Source: Ureibacillus thermophilus (GTDB lineage Bacteria; Bacillota; Bacilli; Bacillales_A; Planococcaceae). From it: 64,000 bases of DNA. Within the stretch, counting starts at the first letter, position 1. Each line of letters begins with the position of its first letter. The stretch lies in the NCBI RefSeq assembly GCF_042657185.1, contig NZ_JBHSNN010000008.1; one strand, written 5' to 3'. Shown here piece by piece: positions 23,967 to 32,238 of this stretch. The notes under the pieces were generated by a model. It had not been told where the DNA came from and made no database searches. It worked only from the letters and a program-made list of their open reading frames with translations. The translations under genes were made by a program, and so were the position numbers.

Positions 23967-24851
23967 ATGAGCAATCGATTAAAGCAATTTATCAACGAAC
24001 ATCTTGAAGCGATTAACCGGGAGATTGTTGACCAAGTGGAGCGGCTCCATGCACCGCAAGCATTGAAAGATTCAATGTTATACTCGTTAAAAGCAGGAGG
24101 AAAACGAATCCGCCCACTTTTTGTCGTTGCGGTTTCAGAAATGTTTCATAATAAACAAAAGGAAGTCTATACAGTCGGGGCTGCTGTGGAAATGATTCAT
24201 ACATATTCCCTGATCCATGACGATTTGCCAAGCATGGATAATGATGAATTGCGCCGCGGCAAACCGACAAACCATGTTGTATTTGGTGAGGCGCTGGCAA
24301 CCCTTGCAGGAGATGCTTTAAACACATTAGCTTTTGGCGTGTTAGCCAGAATGGAAAATGTCTCCCCAGAGAAAAAAGTGGAGCTCATTAACTTATTAAG
24401 CATTGCAAGCGGTGCGGAAGGCATGGTTGGTGGACAAGTGCTAGATTTAGATGGGGAGAATCGAGAGTTGAATTTATCGGAACTGGAGCAAATTCACCGC
24501 AATAAAACGGGCGCCATTTTAAGATTCAGCATTGAATCAGGAGCAATATTGTCCGATGCAACTAAAGAAGCAAGAGAAGCGTTAATAGAATATGCCCATC
24601 ATATTGGAATCGCATTCCAAATTCAAGATGATATTTTAGATGTGGAAGGCACTTCTGAACAATTGGGAAAAACGGCTGGAAAAGACGAAGAAAGCAATAA
24701 AAGCACATATCCGGCATTGCTTTCGCTGGATGGAGCAAAACAAAAATTGCAGGAACATTACCAATTAGCATTGAAAGCATTGAATCGTTTATCAGAAGAT
24801 ACAACGCTTTTAAGAGAATTTGCCAACTATATTGTTTCACGAAATCATTAA
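23967..24851 (+). CDS. ispA: Farnesyl diphosphate synthase (polyprenyl synthetase)
   Basis: A 294-residue trans-prenyltransferase making farnesyl diphosphate from IPP and DMAPP. The first Asp-rich motif is LIHDDLPSMDNDELRRG, the second is FQIQDDILDVEGT, and the substrate-binding region is LKAGGKRIRPL. Two residues between the Asp pairs of the first motif fit short-chain synthases of the bacterial type. ATG at 23967 has GGAGAGG upstream; longer readings to 23907 overlap xseB and are rejected. It is followed by dxs, an isoprenoid gene pair. Confidence 0.94.
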   Translation: MSNRLKQFINEHLEAINREIVDQVERLHAPQALKDSMLYSLKAGGKRIRPLFVVAVSEMFHNKQKEVYTVGAAVEMIHTYSLIHDDLPSMDNDELRRGKPTNHVVFGEALATLAGDALNTLAFGVLARMENVSPEKKVELINLLSIASGAEGMVGGQVLDLDGENRELNLSELEQIHRNKTGAILRFSIESGAILSDATKEAREALIEYAHHIGIAFQIQDDILDVEGTSEQLGKTAGKDEESNKSTYPALLSLDGAKQKLQEHYQLALKALNRLSEDTTLLREFANYIVSRNH

Positions 24852-24869
24852 ATGCAAAATGAATTGCTT

Positions 24870-24896
24870 TTGCCACACAGTTTCCCTTGTTATAAT
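24870..24896 (+). promoter_or_regulatory. Possible sigma-A promoter of dxs
   Basis: TATAAT at 24891-24896 is a perfect -10 element. The best -35 is TTGCCA at 24870-24875, with a short 15-base spacer. It lies between ispA and dxs. Confidence 0.35.
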
Positions 24897-24942
24897 AGTG
24901 AAAACTTCTACGTGAATAAACTGAAGAAAAGGTGTGTGAGAG

Positions 24943-26850
24943 ATGGATTTAACGACAATTACTGGTCCATCCTTTTTAAAAAAGCTGAATAGACAACAGC
25001 TGGAAGAACTTGCTCAAAACATTCGAGATTTTTTAATTGAAAAATGCTCGAAAACCGGCGGACATATTGGACCAAATTTAGGTGTTGTAGAATTGACGAT
25101 TGCATTGCATCGAGCTTTTAATAGCCCTTTTGATAAATTGTTATGGGACGTTGGACACCAAGCTTATGTGCACAAAATATTGACAGGAAGGGCGGGGCAA
25201 TTTGATACCCTTCGTCAATATAAGGGATTGAGCGGGTTTCCGAAACGGGCGGAAAGCGTCCACGATGAGTGGGAAACGGGCCATAGCTCCACTTCCCTCT
25301 CTGCTGCGATGGGCATGGCTGTTGCGCGGGATATCAAAAAGGAAAATAATTATATTGTGCCCATTATCGGAGACGGCGCCTTAACTGGCGGTATGGCATT
25401 AGAAGCGTTGAACCATATCGGCCACGACAAACGAAGAATGATTGTCATCCTAAATGACAATGAAATGTCCATTGCACCGAATGTAGGGGCATTGCACAAT
25501 ATTCTAGGTCGTTTGAGAACTGCCAAGGAATATTCAAAGGCAAAAGAAGAGTTGGAATCATTAATGAAGCGTGTTCCAGTTTTCGGAGGAAAACTGGCTC
25601 AAGCCGCTGACCGTGTAAAAGACAGTTTGAAATATCTAGTCGTTTCCGGCGTGTTTTTTGAGGAAATGGGCTTTAAATATTTGGGTCCGATTGATGGCCA
25701 TGATTTCGACGCTTTAGAAAAAACGTTGGAGTATGCAAAAAAAGTAGAAGACCGCCCTGTGCTTGTCCATGTTGTCACGAAAAAAGGGAAAGGGTACAAG
25801 CCGGCGGAAGAAGATAAAATCGGAACATGGCATGGGACGGGGCCATATAAAATTGAAACAGGCGCTTTTGTAAAGAACAATGCCAAAGGCCCTTCTTGGT
25901 CTAGCTTAGTTTCAGAGACGGTCAGAAAATTAATGAAGGAAGACAAACGAATTGTTGCCATTACCCCTGCGATGCCAGTAGGTTCTAAAATGGAAGGCAT
26001 TCAAAAAGATTTCCCTGACCGCTTTTTTGATGTAGGCATTGCAGAACAGCATGCAGCGACAATGGCGGCGGGGCTTGCAACACAAAAAATGAAGCCGTTT
26101 CTAGCGATTTATTCCACATTTTTGCAACGGGCTTATGACCAAGTTTTGCATGATATCGCACGCCAAAAATTGAATGTGTTCATTGGCATCGACCGGGCAG
26201 GGCTTGTTGGTGCAGACGGCGATACCCATCAAGGTGTATTTGACATCGCCTTCTTGCGGCATATTCCGAATTTAGTCATTATGATGCCAAAAGATGAAAA
26301 TGAAGGTCAACATATGGTGAAAACGGCCATTGAGTATAATGATGGACCGATTGCTCTTCGATATCCGCGCGGGAATGGTCTTGGGGTTCCTCTAGATGAA
26401 GAATTGCAAACGATTCCAATCGGCACATGGGAAGTGTTGAAAGAAGGAAAAGATGCAGCTATTATAACGTTTGGTACAACCATCCCTATGGCAATGGAGG
26501 CGGCGGCGGAACTCGAAAAGCAAAATATCCACGTAAAAGTGATAAATGCAAGATTCATAAAACCGTTGGATGATGAAATGCTTCATGATCTCATGAGGCA
26601 AAATATCCCAATTTTAACGATTGAAGAAGGGGTTTTAAACGGCGGTTTTGGCAGTGCTATATTGGAATTTGCCAGCGATAATAAATACAATCATGTTGAA
26701 ATTGAACGGATGGGCATCCCTGACCGTTTTGTCGATCACGGCAGCGTTGATTTATTGCTCGAAGAACTGCACATCACGAAAGAAGAAACGATTGCCCGCA
26801 TTGAATATTTAGTGAAAAATCAAAAGAGATTAGGTAAGAAAACAGTATGA
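24943..26850 (+). CDS. dxs: 1-deoxy-D-xylulose-5-phosphate synthase
   Basis: A 635-residue thiamine diphosphate enzyme that condenses pyruvate and glyceraldehyde 3-phosphate in the first step of the MEP isoprenoid route. Visible are GHIGPNLGVVELTIALH, the ThDP/metal segment GDGALTGGMALEALNHIG with ILNDNEMSI, HVVTKKGKGYKPAE, and the transketolase-like pyrimidine domain (DVGIAEQHAATMAAGLA, GIDRAGLVGADGDTHQG). The stop overlaps the next start (GTATGA). Confidence 0.97.
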   Translation: MDLTTITGPSFLKKLNRQQLEELAQNIRDFLIEKCSKTGGHIGPNLGVVELTIALHRAFNSPFDKLLWDVGHQAYVHKILTGRAGQFDTLRQYKGLSGFPKRAESVHDEWETGHSSTSLSAAMGMAVARDIKKENNYIVPIIGDGALTGGMALEALNHIGHDKRRMIVILNDNEMSIAPNVGALHNILGRLRTAKEYSKAKEELESLMKRVPVFGGKLAQAADRVKDSLKYLVVSGVFFEEMGFKYLGPIDGHDFDALEKTLEYAKKVEDRPVLVHVVTKKGKGYKPAEEDKIGTWHGTGPYKIETGAFVKNNAKGPSWSSLVSETVRKLMKEDKRIVAITPAMPVGSKMEGIQKDFPDRFFDVGIAEQHAATMAAGLATQKMKPFLAIYSTFLQRAYDQVLHDIARQKLNVFIGIDRAGLVGADGDTHQGVFDIAFLRHIPNLVIMMPKDENEGQHMVKTAIEYNDGPIALRYPRGNGLGVPLDEELQTIPIGTWEVLKEGKDAAIITFGTTIPMAMEAAAELEKQNIHVKVINARFIKPLDDEMLHDLMRQNIPILTIEEGVLNGGFGSAILEFASDNKYNHVEIERMGIPDRFVDHGSVDLLLEELHITKEETIARIEYLVKNQKRLGKKTV

Positions 26851-27665
26851 CAAAGACGCAAAAAGAACGAGTAGATGTGCTGCTTGTGGAACGGGGATTA
26901 TTTGAAACCCGTGAAAAAGCAAAAAGAGCAATTATGGCGGGCATAGTTTTTTCAAAGGAAGTTCGGATTGATAAGCCGGGGGAAAAAATCCCGATTGATG
27001 CGCCTTTGGAAGTAAAAGGGGAGCACTTAAAATATGTAAGCCGCGGCGGGTTGAAGCTGGAGAAGGCATTAAAAGAATTTGATTTAAATGTGGAAGGAAA
27101 ATTAATGTTGGACATCGGCGCTTCCACAGGAGGATTTACTGATTGCGCTCTTCAAAATGGTGCAAAACATTGCTATGCCTTGGATGTAGGATCAAACCAA
27201 CTCGCTTGGAAATTGCGGAAGGATGAACGGGTTACAGTAATGGAGAAAACCAATTTCCGCTATTCCAAACCGGAAGATTTTACAAAAGGCTTGCCGGATT
27301 TTGCGACGATTGACGTATCTTTTATTTCTTTATCGCTGATTTTGCCTGTTTTATATAATATATTGCTTCCGGATGGTGATGTGGTAGCCCTTGTCAAACC
27401 GCAATTTGAAGCAGGAAAAGAAAAAGTCGGCAAAAAAGGCATTGTACGCGATCCAAAGACCCATCTTGAAGTGTTGGAAAACACGGCAAAAATGGCAACA
27501 GAAACAGGATTTGTCGTGAAAAATGCAACTTACTCGCCGATTACAGGTGGAGAAGGCAATATTGAATTTTTATTCCATTTGAAAAAAGCGCAGGATGGAC
27601 ACGAAATCACGCCATTTACAGACTATAAAAAAGTCGTAGAATTGGCGCATCAAGAATTGAAATAA
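26847..27665 (+). CDS. yqxC: TlyA-family rRNA methyltransferase (YqxC)
   Basis: A 272-residue protein with an N-terminal S4 RNA-binding domain (RVDVLLVERGLFETREKAKRAIMAGIV) and an FtsJ-like methyltransferase domain (LDIGASTGGFTDCALQNGAKHCYALDVG, then FATIDVSFISL and ALVKPQFEAGKE). Relatives (TlyA) 2'-O-methylate cytidines in 16S and 23S rRNA. B. subtilis yqxC is at this place between dxs and ahrC. It overlaps dxs by four bases. Confidence 0.92.
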   Translation: MTKTQKERVDVLLVERGLFETREKAKRAIMAGIVFSKEVRIDKPGEKIPIDAPLEVKGEHLKYVSRGGLKLEKALKEFDLNVEGKLMLDIGASTGGFTDCALQNGAKHCYALDVGSNQLAWKLRKDERVTVMEKTNFRYSKPEDFTKGLPDFATIDVSFISLSLILPVLYNILLPDGDVVALVKPQFEAGKEKVGKKGIVRDPKTHLEVLENTAKMATETGFVVKNATYSPITGGEGNIEFLFHLKKAQDGHEITPFTDYKKVVELAHQELK

Positions 27666-27672
27666 GCAAAGC

Positions 27673-27703
27673 AGGGAATGGCATCGGTCATTCCCTATTT
27701 TTA
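27673..27703 (+). terminator. Terminator after yqxC
   Basis: An 8-bp perfect stem, AGGGAATG (27673-27680) with CATTCCCT (27689-27696), is followed by ATTTTTA. It ends the dxs-yqxC transcript before ahrC. Confidence 0.7.
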
Positions 27704-27730
27704 CTTGAGGTATTATAAAATATAATGTTA

Positions 27731-27754
27731 GTATAAATATACATTTATATTCAT
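27731..27754. promoter_or_regulatory. Possible ARG box upstream of ahrC
   Basis: The AT-rich near-palindrome around 27731-27754 (on the minus strand TGAATATAAATGTATATTTAT) resembles the operator bound by ArgR/AhrC. It lies 15-38 bases before the ahrC start, so self-repression is plausible. Only motif similarity supports it. Confidence 0.4.
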
Positions 27755-27768
27755 TAAGAGGTGTATAT

Positions 27769-28218
27769 ATGAGCAAAGGTCAAAGGCATATGAAAATTCG
27801 TGAAATCATTGCGAATAATGAAATTGAAACGCAAGACGATTTAGTGGAAGCTTTAAAAGAAGCTGGATTTAATGTGACTCAAGCAACGGTTTCAAGAGAC
27901 ATAAAAGAACTTCATTTAGTAAAAGTTCCGCTTCCAGATGGCCGATATAAATACAGTTTACCTGCTGACCAACGATTCAACCCATTGCAAAAATTGCAAA
28001 GAGCATTAACCGATTCTTTTATCAGCATCGACGGGGTGGATCATTTTTTAATGCTAAAAACTCTTCCAGGCAACGGCAATGCGGTTGCAGTATTAATTGA
28101 TCATCTGGAATGGCCGGAAGTCTTAGGGACACTATCAGGAGACGATACGATTTTAATTATCGTCAGGGAAGTGGAACATCGGGAAGTTATTAAGCAGCGA
28201 ATTTTAGATTTACTGTAA
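27769..28218 (+). CDS. ahrC: Arginine repressor ArgR/AhrC
   Basis: A 149-residue arginine-responsive regulator. The N-terminal winged helix covers about residues 5-70 (IREIIANNEIETQDDLVEALKEAGFNVTQATVSRDIKELHLVKVP). The C-terminal oligomerisation and arginine-binding domain contains PGNGNAVAVLIDHLEWPEVLGTLSGDDTILII, with the Asp pair that contacts arginine. In B. subtilis AhrC represses arginine synthesis and activates catabolism. It lies just before recN, as in B. subtilis. Confidence 0.96.
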   Translation: MSKGQRHMKIREIIANNEIETQDDLVEALKEAGFNVTQATVSRDIKELHLVKVPLPDGRYKYSLPADQRFNPLQKLQRALTDSFISIDGVDHFLMLKTLPGNGNAVAVLIDHLEWPEVLGTLSGDDTILIIVREVEHREVIKQRILDLL

Positions 28219-28233
28219 TTTGAGGTGGTCCGT

Positions 28234-29937
28234 TTGTTAAAAGAATTAAATATACGAAATTTCGCCATTATTGAAGAATTGACTGTGCATTTTGAAAATG
28301 GCTTAACCGTTCTTACGGGAGAAACCGGGGCAGGAAAATCCATCATTATCGATGCGGTTCATCTCCTTTGCGGCGGACGAGCCAGCCAGGAATTTGTTCG
28401 ACATGGTGCGAAAAAGGCTGAACTAACCGGACTATTTTTTGTTCCTGACCATCATCCTGCCTTTGAAAAATTGACGGAAGCAGGAATTGAACAAGAAGAA
28501 GGAACCATCATTTTGCGAAGGGATATTAATGATAATGGAAAAAGCATCTGCCGTGTGAACGGAAAATTGGTGCCATTATCCATTTTGCGGGAAATCGGCT
28601 CAACTCTTGTGGACATTCACGGCCAACATGAAAACCAAGAATTGATGGATGAAAAGCGCCACATCGATTTGCTGGATCAATTTGCCGAGAAACAATTGCA
28701 GCCGATTAAAGAAAAATATCAGCGTTTATATGAAGAATATCGGGCATTAAAAAAAGAAATGAACGCCATTAATATAAATGAACAACAAATAGCCCAACGT
28801 ATTGATTTATACCAATTCCAAATTCAAGAATTGGAAGATGCCAAATTATCGGTAAAAGAAGAAGAAGAGTTGCTCGAAGAACGGAAGCGGCTTCAAAACT
28901 TCCATAAAATATACGAACATGCCATCAATGCCTATGAAGCCATCTCCGGTGAAATGAAGGGGCTTGATTGTATTGGAGATGCCATGAGCGCTTTAGAAGA
29001 TATCGTTCCGTTAGATGAACAGTTCAGCGATTCTTTTGAAGCGGTCTCCTCCTCCTTCTATGCCCTGCAGGATGCTTCTTATCAAATAAAAAATATTATT
29101 GACGAACTTGAATTTGATCCGGAACGTTTAAATGAAGTGGAATCCCGTCTTGCTCAATACCAATTATTAAAAAGAAAATACGGAAGCACGGTAGAAGAGA
29201 TTATTTCATATTATGAGAAAATCAAGGAAGAATTAAATACCCTTTTACATCGTGATGAGGCCATTCAGCAAAAAGAACAGCAGCTGAGAAAAATGGAAGC
29301 GGAATTAGACTATTTATGCGATGAATTGACAAAAGTGCGGAAAAAATGTGCAGCAGTATTAAGTGAAGCGATTATGAATGAACTTCGTGATTTACATATG
29401 GAAAAAGCGAAATTCATCGTCCAGTTCGAGCGTTTACATAATTTCGACATCAATGGGAAAGACTATATATCATTCTATATATCCACCAATGTTGGCGAAC
29501 CGCCTAAATCTTTGCCAAAAATTGCTTCTGGTGGAGAATTGTCGAGAATGATGTTGGCATTAAAAACGATTTTTTCATCTAAATCACAAATTACATCTAT
29601 TATTTTTGATGAAGTGGATACTGGTGTGAGCGGAAGAGTAGCTCAAGCAATCGCTGAAAAGATTGCCAATATTTCTTTAAACTCTCAAGTATTATGTATT
29701 TCCCACTTGCCGCAAGTAGCCGCTATGGCCGACCAGCATTATTTAATTTCAAAACAAGTGGATCATAACCGTACCTTCACAACAGTTGAAAAAATTGAAG
29801 AAGAAAAACGCGTCGAGGAAATTAGCCGCATGATGAGCGGTGCTGAAATTACGGAATTAACCCTTCAACATGCTAAGGAATTATTGCAATTAGCAAGCGA
29901 AAAGAAACGTACAATTCGCCAATTGGCATCCAATTAA
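28234..29937 (+). CDS. recN: DNA repair ATPase RecN
   Basis: An SMC-like protein of about 567 residues that acts early at DNA double-strand breaks. It begins LKELNIRNFAIIEELTVHFENGLTVLTGETGAGKS with the Walker A site. Long coiled-coil arms flank the middle, and the C-terminal part has the ABC signature IASGGELSRMMLALK and Walker B IIFDEVDTGVSGR. TTG at 28234 is chosen because GAGGTGG lies upstream and the protein then starts like B. subtilis RecN; GTG at 28225 would add three residues and overlaps that site. It lies 15 bases after ahrC. Confidence 0.95.
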   Translation: MLKELNIRNFAIIEELTVHFENGLTVLTGETGAGKSIIIDAVHLLCGGRASQEFVRHGAKKAELTGLFFVPDHHPAFEKLTEAGIEQEEGTIILRRDINDNGKSICRVNGKLVPLSILREIGSTLVDIHGQHENQELMDEKRHIDLLDQFAEKQLQPIKEKYQRLYEEYRALKKEMNAININEQQIAQRIDLYQFQIQELEDAKLSVKEEEELLEERKRLQNFHKIYEHAINAYEAISGEMKGLDCIGDAMSALEDIVPLDEQFSDSFEAVSSSFYALQDASYQIKNIIDELEFDPERLNEVESRLAQYQLLKRKYGSTVEEIISYYEKIKEELNTLLHRDEAIQQKEQQLRKMEAELDYLCDELTKVRKKCAAVLSEAIMNELRDLHMEKAKFIVQFERLHNFDINGKDYISFYISTNVGEPPKSLPKIASGGELSRMMLALKTIFSSKSQITSIIFDEVDTGVSGRVAQAIAEKIANISLNSQVLCISHLPQVAAMADQHYLISKQVDHNRTFTTVEKIEEEKRVEEISRMMSGAEITELTLQHAKELLQLASEKKRTIRQLASN

Positions 29938-30066
29938 GTTCCGGCTGAATGAAAATCGTTCACCTTTTTACTGAATTTGAAAGTACCTAAGCGACAAATA
30001 TTTACCTCACATTATTAAAAGGCCAGCTACACATAGTAATGTTACAAACAATTTAGGAGGTGGACT

Positions 30067-31017
30067 ATGAAATGCCGTTTGCGTAACTTGCTTGCTTATC
30101 TATTGTTGATGTTCGCCCTTTTATCACCTTCTGCTGTAGCTGAAGCCAAAAAATTAATACCAATGGGTGAATCGATTGGAATACAAATGGAATTGCCATT
30201 TGTCTATGTTGCCCACGATGTGTTGCTGCCAAATGGCCAATGGCTGAAAAAAGGGGATATTATAAAAGAAGTCAACGGCAAAAAGATTGATTCGCTGGAA
30301 AAGTTTGAGGAATTCATATCAGGAGAAGAAATCACCCTTACCATCGAAAAAGGTACCAATCAAAGCAGAACGATTAAACTGACGAATGATCAGGCAAATA
30401 ATATTCTTCCCTTTCTAAAAGATGAAACGGATGGCATTGGGACATTGACCTTCATCGATCCTGAGTCGAAAGAATACGGAGCATTAGGTCATCAAATTAT
30501 CGATGGTGTTTTAAACAGGCCACCTGAATTTACAGATGGTTCTATTTTTTTAGCTTCCATTGAGCAAATCAAAAAGTCCAGCCCAGGGAACCCCGGTTAT
30601 AAAATATCAGTCATCAATACGGATGATATTCGCCTTGGAAATATTGACTCGAATGAATTGTACGGCATTTTTGGCCACTGGGAATCTGATATAAATCAAA
30701 TTATGCGTAAACCTATAGAGATTATGTATGATGACGAAATTCAATTAGGAAAAGCTGAACTATTAACTGCCATTGAAGGGTCAAAGGTCGAATCCTTTCA
30801 AATAGAAATCGTAAAAATTGAAGACAATTATTTGCAGTTTGAAATAACGGATCAAAACCTGTTATCTAAAACCGGCGGCATTTTGCAAGGGATGAGTGGA
30901 AGTCCGATTTTACAAAATGGAAAGTTTGTAGGCGCTGTAACCCATATGTTTGTCGAACAACCTGCTAGAGGTGCAGCCATTACCTTATCAGAAATGCTAA
31001 AGAAGAAACCGGATTAG
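30067..31017 (+). CDS. spoIVB: SpoIVB peptidase, short form
   Basis: A 316-residue S55 serine protease. In B. subtilis it is secreted from the forespore and cleaves SpoIVFA, triggering pro-sigma-K processing. A hydrophobic signal/anchor covers residues 7-25, a PDZ domain about 30-110, and a trypsin-like domain follows with His142 (YGALGHQI), Asp262 (EITDQ) and Ser277 (GMSGSPI). The B. subtilis protein is 426 residues; the shortening is mostly in the region between the N-terminal helix and the PDZ domain. AGGAGGTGG precedes the ATG. It sits between recN and spo0A, as usual. Confidence 0.94.
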   Translation: MKCRLRNLLAYLLLMFALLSPSAVAEAKKLIPMGESIGIQMELPFVYVAHDVLLPNGQWLKKGDIIKEVNGKKIDSLEKFEEFISGEEITLTIEKGTNQSRTIKLTNDQANNILPFLKDETDGIGTLTFIDPESKEYGALGHQIIDGVLNRPPEFTDGSIFLASIEQIKKSSPGNPGYKISVINTDDIRLGNIDSNELYGIFGHWESDINQIMRKPIEIMYDDEIQLGKAELLTAIEGSKVESFQIEIVKIEDNYLQFEITDQNLLSKTGGILQGMSGSPILQNGKFVGAVTHMFVEQPARGAAITLSEMLKKKPD

Positions 31018-31024
31018 TATTGAA

Positions 31025-31060
31025 AGACTACATCAGCGGTATCTGATGTAGTCTTTTTTT
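31025..31060 (+). terminator. Terminator of spoIVB
   Basis: A perfect 12-bp stem (AGACTACATCAG at 31025-31036 with CTGATGTAGTCT at 31043-31054) is followed by seven T. Confidence 0.9.
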
Positions 31061-31111
31061 GATTTTTTTATTGAAATTATACGATGGAAAATTTTCTAAA
31101 AGAACAAAATT

Positions 31112-31205
31112 TGTCAAATCTGAGAGAATCTTTACGACTACTTGCTTATTTTTCTGTTTGATGGAAGGTATTACTAAAAAAATGTCGAAAAGAATATTGT
31201 CAAAA
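31112..31205. promoter_or_regulatory. Cluster of Spo0A-box-like sites upstream of spo0A
   Basis: A perfect TGTCGAA core lies at 31183-31189. One-mismatch copies (TGTCAAA) lie at 31112-31118 and 31199-31205. All are within 160 bases of the spo0A start codon. In B. subtilis spo0A is controlled by phosphorylated Spo0A at such boxes, so autoregulation is likely here. Confidence 0.55.
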
Positions 31206-31270
31206 CTATGACATATTGATGTAATATAAATGCATTTTTTGGGAGAAGGTCTAATAAGGGGGAATTTGCA

Positions 31271-32062
31271 TTGTCAAAAATTAGGGTTGCTATTGCCGAT
31301 GATAATCGTGATCTAGTAAAAACAATGGAACAATATTTCGAAAATCATTCAGACATTGAAATTGTTGGGACTGCATCGAACGGGAAATTGTGTCTAACTA
31401 TGTTAGAAGAATGCAAACCGGATATTTTATTGCTGGATATCATTATGCCTCATCTGGACGGTTTAGGAGTACTTCAAGAAATGCATAAAGATGATTGTTT
31501 CCTCGATACACAAGTGATCATGTTGACGGCTTTTGGACAAGAAGACGTCATGAAACAAGCCGTTACATACGGAGCTTCCTACTTTATGTTAAAACCTTTC
31601 GAGTTTGAACAACTTGTACAAAAAATATTGCATTGTGCAAATCAAAAAAGAGAATCGATCAAAAGACATAGTGTTTTACAGCCTGAAACAACCGGAAAAG
31701 TCAATCAGCGACAATTGGATACAACCATTACATCCATTATTAAGGAAATTGGCGTTCCAGCGCATATCAAAGGCTATGCTTATTTAAGAGAAGCGATTCA
31801 AATGGTCTATCACGATATAGATTTATTAGGTTCTGTGACGAAAATTTTGTATCCAGAAATTGCGAAAAAATTTGGAACAACACCATCTCGAGTGGAGAGA
31901 GCCATTCGTCATGCTATTGAAGTGGCGTGGAACCGTGGAAATTACGAGTCCATCTCTCAAATGTTCGGATATACTGTCCACCATTTAAAGTCGAAACCTA
32001 CGAATTCAGAATTCATTGCAATGATTGCTGATAAAATTCGCCTTGAATTAGTAGCTTCATAA
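31271..32062 (+). CDS. spo0A: Sporulation master regulator Spo0A
   Basis: A 263-residue response regulator. The receiver domain (about residues 1-125) has the acidic pocket IADDNRD, the phosphorylated Asp56 in LLLDIIMP, and the conserved Lys in MLKPFEF. The C-terminal DNA-binding effector domain (about 150-262) includes IGVPAHIKGYAYLREAI and AKKFGTTPSRVERAIRHAIEVAWNRG. It receives phosphate through the phosphorelay and starts sporulation. The start is TTG at 31271, with AAGGGGG upstream. Its presence with spoIVB and spoIIIA genes shows a sporulating lineage. Confidence 0.98.
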   Translation: MSKIRVAIADDNRDLVKTMEQYFENHSDIEIVGTASNGKLCLTMLEECKPDILLLDIIMPHLDGLGVLQEMHKDDCFLDTQVIMLTAFGQEDVMKQAVTYGASYFMLKPFEFEQLVQKILHCANQKRESIKRHSVLQPETTGKVNQRQLDTTITSIIKEIGVPAHIKGYAYLREAIQMVYHDIDLLGSVTKILYPEIAKKFGTTPSRVERAIRHAIEVAWNRGNYESISQMFGYTVHHLKSKPTNSEFIAMIADKIRLELVAS

Positions 32063-32150
32063 AATGTTTCAAACCGTATTATGTGTCTTTTCACCTAAAG
32101 AAAGCGAGAAATGTTTCAAATTAAATTTTTAAGGGGTACTTTTTACTTAT

Positions 32151-32178
32151 GGTCACCTCTTTTTTGGGGTGACTTTTT
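32151..32178 (+). terminator. Terminator after spo0A
   Basis: GTCACC pairs with GGTGAC around a T-rich loop, and TTTTTG follows. Confidence 0.6.
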
Positions 32179-32238
32179 GCTTTTCTAAAAATGACGATTT
32201 TATATTATACTAAAAGCAAGGAAATATGAGGTGACTTT

